Below are positions 1-6,212 of a DNA stretch of 14,445 bases, piece by piece. This DNA comes from Propionibacteriaceae bacterium UBA5174 (GTDB taxonomy: Bacteria > Actinomycetota > Actinomycetes > Propionibacteriales > Propionibacteriaceae). A program made the translations under genes and the position numbers. Below the pieces are notes generated by a model that did no database searches, was not told the origin of the DNA, and worked only from the letters and a program-made list of their open reading frames with translations. Every line of letters starts with the position of its first letter. Positions within the stretch are counted from its first letter, which is position 1. The stretch is taken from assembly GCA_002413345.1 (NCBI GenBank), contig DHWU01000049.1:9134-23578 (forward strand). The letters run 5' to 3'.

Positions 1-1145
1 ACTAGACGGGGGTTCACCGCGGGGGTTTGGCCAGCGAGCCAGCCACCGGCACACAGGCCGACCAGCGCCAGGCGATCACCGGACGCGCCGGTGGCCTCGA
101 TCAGGGCATTTTGGTCTTCCACCCATTCCCCTGAATAGAACAGCGTGGGCTCGGTGGGCACTACCGCACCAGTTTCGCCAGCAGTGCGCCGATCGGCGCG
201 AATCGAGCGGGCCCCATCGGCGGCAAGTAGGCGGGCCAGCTGAACTTGGTAATCTCCAGCGCCAACCCGGTGTTCTGAGCCACCAGCATGCAGTAGCACG
301 GTTGGAGTGGCCTGATCGGGATCGCGAGGCGAGCATTCGATAGCGAACAACCGGTTCGGGCCGATCCAGGTGATGGTCTCGATCGCACCGTCCAGCTCCA
401 ACCTGGCGGCCAATGGTGGCGCGGTGAGCGGGATCTTTGGGTCAGTGGCTTGTTCGGCCAGCCAATCGACGATGGCATCGACGGCTTGGACCGGCAAGAC
501 CGAGGCCATGCTCGTGGTGTCGAGAAACTCGGCGGTGCCGCTGACCTGGATCACGGTGGCAGATTCGAGGCCGGATGGGACTACTTGCCCTGGTCGCAGT
601 GCAAGCAGGGCTGGTGCGGACGCAGGGGCGCGCAGAGTCACCGCACTGAGAGTCGCAGCTTGGTCTTTGGAGAGGTCCAACCCGATCAACGACTCAATGC
701 CATCAACGACGCGGTCGGCGCCCAACTCCATCGTGGCCAGCGCACGAGCTTTGCGCAGCCACGCCCGTCCAGATGACGGGGGGCTCCACAGCACCATGAT
801 GTCGTCGGCAACTTCGGTGGCAATCAGGGCCGCCGAGGAGAGCCCAAGGAAGGCGATCTGGGTGCAACCAGCCAGGCGCAGCAGTTCGGCCGCGCGCCGG
901 GCCCCTTCGAAGGGTGCTTGCGGATCCTCGCTCGGGGCGGCATCGCCGCGCCCGGGTGGGTCGTAGCGAACCGAAGCAATGTTTTGAGCTTGAAGTCGAT
1001 CGGCAAGTAGACGTAAGCCGCGATAGGCAATCACGCCCTCTTGGCCCAGGGGGGTACACAGCACCACACCCAAGCAGCCGCGATCCGGCAACTGAACTGC
1101 AGCCCAGATTGCCGGATCGCCGTACCAACCGTAGCTAGTGCTCAT
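1..1145 (-). CDS. Tandem alpha/beta hydrolase, 3' end beyond the window (partial)
   Basis: An uninterrupted minus-strand frame of 381 codons runs from ATG at 1145 to the left edge, so the C-terminus is missing. Two alpha/beta-hydrolase-like halves are visible. The first (about residues 24-130) has a CTPLGQEG strand/oxyanion region, RYDPPGRGD, and an elbow GLSSA with Ser103. The second (about residues 250-381) has HAGGSEHRVG at 286-295 and an elbow GLCAG with Cys365 where Ser is usual. This resembles two-domain hydrolases related to the exosortase-system-associated type; that link is from memory of the family. The start lies 11 bases inside the ligase gene, so it is probably translationally coupled as the last visible member of the carrier-protein operon. 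The likely role is hydrolysis or transfer of a carrier-bound thioester, inferred from context. The substrate and the remaining catalytic residues are unknown. Confidence 0.8.
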   Translation of the reverse strand, partial: MSTSYGWYGDPAIWAAVQLPDRGCLGVVLCTPLGQEGVIAYRGLRLLADRLQAQNIASVRYDPPGRGDAAPSEDPQAPFEGARRAAELLRLAGCTQIAFLGLSSAALIATEVADDIMVLWSPPSSGRAWLRKARALATMELGADRVVDGIESLIGLDLSKDQAATLSAVTLRAPASAPALLALRPGQVVPSGLESATVIQVSGTAEFLDTTSMASVLPVQAVDAIVDWLAEQATDPKIPLTAPPLAARLELDGAIETITWIGPNRLFAIECSPRDPDQATPTVLLHAGGSEHRVGAGDYQVQLARLLAADGARSIRADRRTAGETGAVVPTEPTLFYSGEWVEDQNALIEATGASGDRLALVGLCAGGWLAGQTPAVNPRL

Positions 1146-2064
1146 TTGCCTTCCAAAGCACCGAGCGGACCGATTGCGGCCAGTCGCTGATGTTCATGCC
1201 ATGGCGGGCGAACAACGCCAGTACCGTCCGCTCCATGCCCAGACCCAGACAGGCGGTGTGGGCGACTTGGCCGTCGGCTGAATTGATGCCGAACGCTGTG
1301 CCGAAATGATCATTGTGATAGTTGGCCGAGCCGATCGCGGTGGCCCCGGCCTGATCTTGGTAGACCTTGGTGGTCAGCTCAAACTTCAACGCAGCTTCTC
1401 GTTGGTTCGCCGCCATGATCCGGCCGGTTCGGCCGAAAAACGGATCGTTTGCGGGCACGTACTCGATTTCCAAACCGAGCGACTCCAACATCGCGACCAG
1501 CCGTGGCGCCGTGGAATCCCGATGCGCCTGGGCCGATTCTGCAGTGCCAGCATGAACGAACTCGTGCATCCGGAAGGTTTGCATCCGCATCGGATCAGGG
1601 CTGGGCTCGTGGCGAAAACAGCTACCCAACACATCGAAAGTGCGGCCAGCTTCAGGCAGAGTGCCAGTGAGCAGCGCATACAAAGGGTGGCAGGCCGCCG
1701 GACTCATCATCAGCCCACCCGGATGGAGCAGTTCCTCCCAGGGCTCCCCAGCTGCCCGGACGCGCAGCAACTCGGCATGTTCGCGATTGTCGCCGGTGAA
1801 CACTGACAGCGAGCCGGTTAGTTGCGGAAAGGACGCCACATAGTCGGTCTTCTCGAACAGCGACTTCGGCTCCACGGGTGGGAACCGCCACGACTCGGCG
1901 TCCAGATCGGCGAAGGTGTGAACGTACAGGTCATCGAGCGCGTCGAAGACCTGGTTGAACTTGCCGCCGAGGGCAAACATGCCTGGCTCTCCCAGCTCGG
2001 CCAGCACTGCAGCATCGATTAGCCGCTGCCGCAGTGCCGCCCAGGGCTGTTCAGCGGTGCTCAC
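1135..2064 (-). CDS. Amino acid:[carrier protein] ligase (class II aaRS-like)
   Basis: The 309-residue protein resembles the catalytic core of atypical (methanogen-type) seryl-tRNA synthetases and has no tRNA-binding N-terminal domain. Class II motif 2 is seen at FDVLGSCFRHEPS (143-155, Arg151) and motif 3 at GLGMERTVLALF (274-285, Arg279). Probable zinc ligands are Cys125 (PAACHP), Glu168 (MHEFVH) and Cys272 (HTACLG). Their spacing matches the Cys/Glu/Cys set described for the Bradyrhizobium Bll0957 family. Those enzymes activate Gly or Ala with ATP and transfer it to the phosphopantetheine arm of a small carrier protein instead of tRNA. The carrier and its activating enzyme are encoded just upstream. 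GTG at 2064 is chosen: it overlaps the previous stop by 4 bases (GTGA), with AAGG 8-9 bases upstream. Which amino acid is loaded cannot be read from the sequence. Confidence 0.9.
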   Translation of the reverse strand: MSTAEQPWAALRQRLIDAAVLAELGEPGMFALGGKFNQVFDALDDLYVHTFADLDAESWRFPPVEPKSLFEKTDYVASFPQLTGSLSVFTGDNREHAELLRVRAAGEPWEELLHPGGLMMSPAACHPLYALLTGTLPEAGRTFDVLGSCFRHEPSPDPMRMQTFRMHEFVHAGTAESAQAHRDSTAPRLVAMLESLGLEIEYVPANDPFFGRTGRIMAANQREAALKFELTTKVYQDQAGATAIGSANYHNDHFGTAFGINSADGQVAHTACLGLGMERTVLALFARHGMNISDWPQSVRSVLWKANEH

Positions 2065-3209
2065 AAATCGACCTTTGCCATCAGCGATAGCGGCGCGTTA
2101 TTTGCGAGCAGGCGATCATTGTTGATCTGGATCGGTGCGCCGAGCGCGTCGCGCACCTGCCGCGACAAGGTCTGCGGAGTGTCGGTGCGGTAGCCGGCGA
2201 TGCCGACGATCCGCAGCGCGTCCAGTACCAAGTCAACGACTGCATTCGACGAGGCCACTTTCACTGAGTTCATTGCCAAAGCGAACGAGATCGAACCGAG
2301 TGCCGACGGATCGCCAGCAACCCGGTCGAAGTGTTCTGCGGAATGCCGCACGGAATCTGCGAAGCACTGCAGCTTCACCATCAACTCCGCAAGGCGAAGC
2401 TGTCCCGGTGGGGGAAAACCGATGGTGGCGCGGGCCTGTTTGCGCACCGTTGCTCGAGCCTGATCAGCGGCGGAGGAGGCGATTCCCAGCCACACCGAAG
2501 ACCAAAGCAGATGCGCAGTAGGCAAGGCGGTGTGTGCCGAAATGGTGCCGTAGTCGTCGTCGAGCAGATTGTCGGCGCTGGTTTCGGAAGTGAGAATGAA
2601 ACTGTCGCTGGCGGTTCCGCGCAGGCCCAGGGCCTGCCACACGCCGGTCTTTTCCAGCTGGAACTCACCCTTGGGGCAGATCACCATTCGCTGGTCTGAG
2701 GACGGTGCATCGTCATCGACGCGTCCAGTCACCAGAATGGCGTCGGCAGCTTCGGCGTAGGAGATGACCGGGGCGTCTTTGACGATGCGCACCCGGCCGG
2801 CCTCGGGGTATTCGAAGTAGCAGTTTGAACGCCGAGCATCGCCGCCGATGCCGCGCTCAGTAGTGGCCGAGCCGAGCAGCCATTCCTCTTCGAGTACTCG
2901 CTTGATGGTGGCCTGAACGCCGGGCTTGCTGCCGTGGCGCCACAGAATTAGTGCCTGGCTGTGATGCATCGCAAACACCATGCCAGCGTTGGCATCGGCG
3001 GCTCCGATGGTGGTGGCAATCTCGCTCAGCTCGCGCATGGTGGCACCTTCGCCGCCATGTTGCGTCGGTACTGAAACCGACAGCAGCCGTTGCTCTTTGA
3101 GCGCTCCGGCAGCTTCGAGTGGCGGACGTCCGTCCCGGTCTACCTCTTCAGCGTATTTCGCGGCTACTGCGGCAACCGCTGCGGCGCGGGCCGCGAACCT
3201 GTTGGTCAT
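2061..3209 (-). CDS. Acyl-CoA dehydrogenase-like flavoprotein of the carrier-protein operon
   Basis: The 382-residue protein has the layout of the acyl-CoA dehydrogenase superfamily. A helical N-terminal domain contains SVPTQHGGEG and NAGMVFAMHHSQ. A beta domain follows (GSATTERG, WQALGLRGTASDSF), then a C-terminal helical bundle ending in RQVRDALGAPIQINNDR (351-366) and NNAPLSLM. The usual catalytic glutamate context near the C-terminus of short/medium-chain dehydrogenases (YEGT-like) is not seen. The RD...NDR ending instead resembles subfamilies that act on carrier-bound substrates or as flavin monooxygenases. ATG at 3209 is preceded by AGGGGG with about 5 bases of spacing, and it overlaps the carrier-protein stop (ATGA). 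From context it may oxidise the aminoacyl or acyl thioester on the carrier. True dehydrogenation versus hydroxylation is open. FAD use is inferred from the family. Confidence 0.88.
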   Translation of the reverse strand: MTNRFAARAAAVAAVAAKYAEEVDRDGRPPLEAAGALKEQRLLSVSVPTQHGGEGATMRELSEIATTIGAADANAGMVFAMHHSQALILWRHGSKPGVQATIKRVLEEEWLLGSATTERGIGGDARRSNCYFEYPEAGRVRIVKDAPVISYAEAADAILVTGRVDDDAPSSDQRMVICPKGEFQLEKTGVWQALGLRGTASDSFILTSETSADNLLDDDYGTISAHTALPTAHLLWSSVWLGIASSAADQARATVRKQARATIGFPPPGQLRLAELMVKLQCFADSVRHSAEHFDRVAGDPSALGSISFALAMNSVKVASSNAVVDLVLDALRIVGIAGYRTDTPQTLSRQVRDALGAPIQINNDRLLANNAPLSLMAKVDL

Positions 3210-3469
3210 TGCTGCCCCCTGGAGAGTTGGATGGCCCCGGCGAGGGCCTCGATGGATACGAAAGTCGAGCGATTCAACAGTTCATCGGGAAACTCGATGT
3301 CGAGAGCGTCTTCGATGGCCAGCATCACGTTCACTGTGGCGTGGGAGGTGAACCCCGCGCCGAACAGATCGGAGTCGTCAGTGAGTTCTGCCACCGGTTT
3401 GTTCAACCTGCCGAATTGTTTGAGCGCTTCGCGAATCGCGAGACGGTCTTCGTAGGTGTTGTTGGACAC
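3206..3469 (-). CDS. Small phosphopantetheine carrier protein
   Basis: An 87-residue acyl/aminoacyl carrier protein. Helix II begins at DLFGAGFTSHATVNVMLAIED. Ser42, in FTSHA, is the likely phosphopantetheine attachment site, replacing the usual DSL motif of fatty-acid carriers. This form, with IEFPDELLNR after it, is typical of partners of amino acid:[carrier protein] ligases (from memory of the family). Start choice: GTG at 3469 has a GAGGGGG tract about 7 bases upstream. The in-frame TTG at 3475, which would overlap the acpS stop, leaves almost no spacing. With TTG the protein would be 89 residues and the serine would be 44. The gene overlaps the flavoprotein gene by 4 bases. It should serve as the covalent scaffold between the ligase, flavoenzyme and hydrolase. 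Confidence 0.88.
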   Translation of the reverse strand: MSNNTYEDRLAIREALKQFGRLNKPVAELTDDSDLFGAGFTSHATVNVMLAIEDALDIEFPDELLNRSTFVSIEALAGAIQLSRGQQ

Positions 3470-3471
3470 AA

Positions 3472-3900
3472 TCAATCCCCCTCTGGGTGTTCCAGGTCGT
3501 TTGAAATGGCAATTGCTGTCGCCAGAGCGAAACCTCGCTCGTGGCTCACCGAGATCGCGATTGGGCCGAGCCGTTGATCGTCGGCCACTTTGCGGGCGGT
3601 CTTTGTCAGATGCACCTGAGGGGCACCGTACGAATCGTTGACAATCTCGATCTGTTGAAAGGTGATCCCTGAGGTGTTTCGGAGCACCTTTAGAACAGCC
3701 TCTTTTGCGGCGAACCTAACCGCGAGCCGCTCGGCGGTCTCGCCAGATTGATCCCGCTCCGCAGCCGTGTATACGCGGCTCAAGTAACGCTCGCCGAAAA
3801 CGTTTAGCGATTCGGAGACTGCGGAGACCTCGGCGAGGTCGCAACCGATTCGAGGTGTCAACGACGGCATCGAGTGACCGCTGTCGCGGATTCGATCCAT
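3472..3900 (-). CDS. acpS: AcpS-type 4'-phosphopantetheinyl transferase
   Basis: The 142-residue protein has AcpS-family motifs: IGCDLAEV with Asp21 and RFAAKEAVLK with Glu67 (the Mg2+/CoA ligands of the family), and ISVSHERGFALA near the C-terminus. The usual GTGI segment after the KEA motif is replaced by RNTSGITF. AcpS transfers phosphopantetheine from CoA to the conserved serine of a carrier protein. As the first gene of this operon, it probably modifies the neighbouring carrier. Whether it is also the cell's main AcpS cannot be decided from this window. The N-terminus is about 12 residues longer than typical. ATG at 3900 is kept, but ATG at 3870, just before the conserved domain, is also possible, and neither has a convincing Shine-Dalgarno. 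Confidence 0.9.
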   Translation of the reverse strand: MDRIRDSGHSMPSLTPRIGCDLAEVSAVSESLNVFGERYLSRVYTAAERDQSGETAERLAVRFAAKEAVLKVLRNTSGITFQQIEIVNDSYGAPQVHLTKTARKVADDQRLGPIAISVSHERGFALATAIAISNDLEHPEGD

Positions 3901-4085
3901 TTCAACACCCCACTTGGTCTCCCACCACCGGGGGAATTGTGCTTAAGTCACGGTGGTTCGATGCCTCATGCTAGGGCATCTAAACCGCAACTTGCATTCG
4001 GTGTTAGGTGCTCTGTGGTTAAGCAGGCTGTGCGGGGCGCCGATCGGTGGCAGAGTGGCCCACAGTTGGCGATGAAAGGGCAAGC
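3901..4085. promoter_or_regulatory. Divergent intergenic region with two inverted repeats
   Basis: This gap separates the leftward carrier-protein operon from the rightward membrane-protein gene and must hold promoters for both. Two inverted repeats are visible. ACCACCG at 3924-3930 pairs with CGGTGGT at 3951-3957 across 20 bases. GATGCC at 3960-3965 pairs with GGCATC at 3975-3980 across 9 bases. Neither has a T-tract, and between divergent genes they are more likely operator-type or leader structures than terminators. No convincing -35/-10 pair was found on either strand. Confidence 0.35.
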
Positions 4086-4412
4086 ATGGCTGCAGTGTGG
4101 ACCGCCCTCGTACTGGTGCTGGTCCTAGTCGGTGGTGCGCTGATCGTCGCGGCAATTGACGAAATGCAGCGCCCTCATTCGAACGTGCGTCGAACCGGTG
4201 CCGTGCTTGCGCTGGTGATCGGCTTTGCTGCGGCTTGGATCCTCACCACCGACTTCGAGGCGGTGACCGGCTCGACCTGTGGGGCGCCAGTATTGCTGTT
4301 GACTGGACTCGCCGATTGCGTCGATGCCCAGTCCTTTCGGCTGATCGGTGGCTTCTCGGCGGCATTGGCCTCGCCCGTATTGGTATTGATTACCCGCGGC
4401 CATCGGGAGTAA
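4086..4412 (+). CDS. Small hypothetical membrane protein
   Basis: Not recognised. The 108-residue protein has three or four hydrophobic segments: residues about 4-24, a second around TGAVLALVIGFAAAWILTT, and one or two in the stretch from APVLLLTGLADC to ASPVLVLITRG. Between the second and third lies a short acidic loop (TTDFEAVTGSTC). Two cysteines flank the third hydrophobic stretch (STCGAP and LADCVD). ATG at 4086 is preferred because GAAAGGG lies about 5 bases upstream. An in-frame GTG at 4047 would add 13 polar residues and lacks such a site. It ends 48 bases before the fumarase start on the same strand, so the two may be co-transcribed. No function can be assigned. Confidence 0.65.
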   Translation: MAAVWTALVLVLVLVGGALIVAAIDEMQRPHSNVRRTGAVLALVIGFAAAWILTTDFEAVTGSTCGAPVLLLTGLADCVDAQSFRLIGGFSAALASPVLVLITRGHRE

Positions 4413-4460
4413 CTGGACCGCATCAAGGGTGTGCCAAGATGGGCTGCGCGAAGGAGTGAG

Positions 4461-6152
4461 ATGACTGAGTTCCGCTACGAAGACATGCTCCCAATTGGGG
4501 AGGACACCACCGAGTACCGGCTGCTGACCGCCGAAGGTGTCGAAGTTGTTGATGGCCCGGACGGCCGGAAGTTCTTGAAGGTGGCCCCTGCGGCCCTGGA
4601 ACTGCTGGCGTCCACCGCGATGCACGACATTGCGCACTATCTGCGTGGGGCCCACCTACAGCAACTGCGCAATATCTTGGACGATCCGCAGGCCAGTGCG
4701 AACGACAAGTTCGTGGCCTTGGACTTGCTGAAGAACGCCAACATCGCCGCGTCCGGGGTGCTGCCAATGTGTCAGGACACTGGGACTGCGATCGTGATGG
4801 GCAAGCGCGGGCAGCAGGTGCTCACCGACGGAACCGACGAACTGCCGCTGAGTAAGGGTGTCTACGACGCCTACACCAAGCTGAATCTGCGCTACTCGAT
4901 GAACGCTCCGCTCACTATGTGGGAAGAGAAGAACACTGGCAATAACTTGCCAGCGCAGATTGAGCTTTACGCAGACACCGCCGCTGGACACGAGAACACG
5001 TACAAGTTCTTGTTTATGGCTAAGGGTGGCGGATCGGCCAATAAGAGCTACCTGTACCAGGAGACCAAGGCGATCCTGAATCCAGATTCAATGATGAAGT
5101 TCCTTGACGAGAAGATTCGAAGCCTCGGTACCGCGGCCTGCCCGCCGTACCACTTGGCGATCGTAATCGGGGGAACCTCCGCCGAATTTGCATTGAAGAC
5201 CTCCAAGTACGCCTCGGCAAAGTATTTGGATTCGTTGCCCACTACTGGCTCGGTGACCGCCCACGGTTTCCGTGATCTGGAGTTGGAGGAACAAGTACTG
5301 GAGCTGACTCGCAACTTCGGAATCGGCGCGCAGTTCGGTGGCAAGTATTTCTGTCACGACGTTCGGGTGGTGCGCCTGCCACGCCACGGCGCCTCGCTGC
5401 CGGTGGCGATTTCGGTGTCCTGTTCGGCCGATCGCCAATGCCTAGGCAAGATAACTCCAGACGGAGTGTTCATCGAGCAACTCGACTTCGAACCGGCGCA
5501 TTATCTGCCGGAAATGACTGATGAGGAGCTGGCCCGACATAAGGAAGAGTCGGCCGGCGAATCCGGGGCGGTGGCCATCGACCTGCGTCGTCCCATGGCA
5601 GAGGTGCTCAGCGAGCTTTCAAAGCTCCCGGTGAAGACCCGGCTGTCGTTGACCGGCACTCTGATCGTGGCGCGTGACATCGCCCACGCCAAAATCAAGG
5701 AGCGCCTTGACGCTGGCGAGGAAATGCCGCAGTACCTGAAGGACCATCCGGTCTACTACGCCGGACCGGCCAAGACGCCTGAGGGCTATGCCTCTGGTTC
5801 TTTCGGACCGACTACCGCCGGGCGGATGGATTCCTATGTCGACCAGTTCCAGGCAGCTGGCGGCTCGATGATCATGGTGGCAAAAGGCAATCGAAGCCAG
5901 CAGGTGACTGACGCCTGTGCGGCACACGGAGGTTTTTACCTGGGCTCGATCGGCGGTCCGGCGGCGGTGCTCGCCAAGCACTGCATCAAGAAGGTTGAAG
6001 TTCTGGAATACCCCGAACTGGGGATGGAAGCGATTTGGAAGATCGAGGTTGAAGACTTCCCGGCCTTCGTCGTGGTGGACGACAAAGGCAATGACTTCTT
6101 TGCTGAGGTGTCCCGGCCCACGCTGATCCCACTTCAGCCGCTGAAGAAATAG
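4461..6152 (+). CDS. fumA: Class I fumarate hydratase ([4Fe-4S] fumarase)
   Basis: The 563-residue, two-domain class I fumarase interconverts fumarate and malate in the TCA cycle in the cytoplasm. The N-terminal catalytic domain carries the three cluster cysteines: Cys104 in PMCQDTG, Cys227 in AACPPYH and Cys321 in SVSCSAD. Their spacing fits the E. coli FumA/Leishmania enzymes as I remember them. Further family motifs are NNLPAQIELY, KGGGSANKSYLYQ and ATG-distal GRMDSYVDQF. The C-terminal domain (about 370-563) includes KGNRSQQV and SIGGPAA. ATG at 4461 has AAGGAG directly upstream (4451-4456). A GTG 30 bases earlier is in frame but less supported. Class I enzymes are oxygen-sensitive, unlike the FumC type common in many actinobacteria. 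The gene ends at a strong hairpin shared with convergent citrate synthase. Confidence 0.96.
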   Translation: MTEFRYEDMLPIGEDTTEYRLLTAEGVEVVDGPDGRKFLKVAPAALELLASTAMHDIAHYLRGAHLQQLRNILDDPQASANDKFVALDLLKNANIAASGVLPMCQDTGTAIVMGKRGQQVLTDGTDELPLSKGVYDAYTKLNLRYSMNAPLTMWEEKNTGNNLPAQIELYADTAAGHENTYKFLFMAKGGGSANKSYLYQETKAILNPDSMMKFLDEKIRSLGTAACPPYHLAIVIGGTSAEFALKTSKYASAKYLDSLPTTGSVTAHGFRDLELEEQVLELTRNFGIGAQFGGKYFCHDVRVVRLPRHGASLPVAISVSCSADRQCLGKITPDGVFIEQLDFEPAHYLPEMTDEELARHKEESAGESGAVAIDLRRPMAEVLSELSKLPVKTRLSLTGTLIVARDIAHAKIKERLDAGEEMPQYLKDHPVYYAGPAKTPEGYASGSFGPTTAGRMDSYVDQFQAAGGSMIMVAKGNRSQQVTDACAAHGGFYLGSIGGPAAVLAKHCIKKVEVLEYPELGMEAIWKIEVEDFPAFVVVDDKGNDFFAEVSRPTLIPLQPLKK

Positions 6153-6157
6153 CTGGT

Positions 6158-6203
6158 ACAGCAAACGGCCCGGCACACCTTGGTGGGCCGGGCCGTTTGC
6201 TGT
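6158..6203. terminator. Bidirectional hairpin terminator between fumarase and citrate synthase
   Basis: A perfect 17-bp stem: the left arm ACAGCAAACGGCCCGGC (6158-6174) is the exact reverse complement of 6187-6203. The 12-base loop can add a CAC/GTG mini-stem. It starts 5 bases after the fumarase stop and ends 9 bases before the citrate synthase stop. TTGAAGTT follows on the plus strand. On the minus strand the sequence after the hairpin reads into the U-rich complement of the fumarase 3' end. It is placed to end both convergent transcripts. Confidence 0.92.
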
Positions 6204-6212
6204 TGAAGTTGA

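Noticed and set aside
370..966. Plus-strand open frame of 198 codons
   Set aside because: It lies opposite the minus-strand hydrolase frame, which has recognisable alpha/beta-hydrolase motifs and tight operon coupling; the plus frame is serine/arginine-rich with no recognisable motif.
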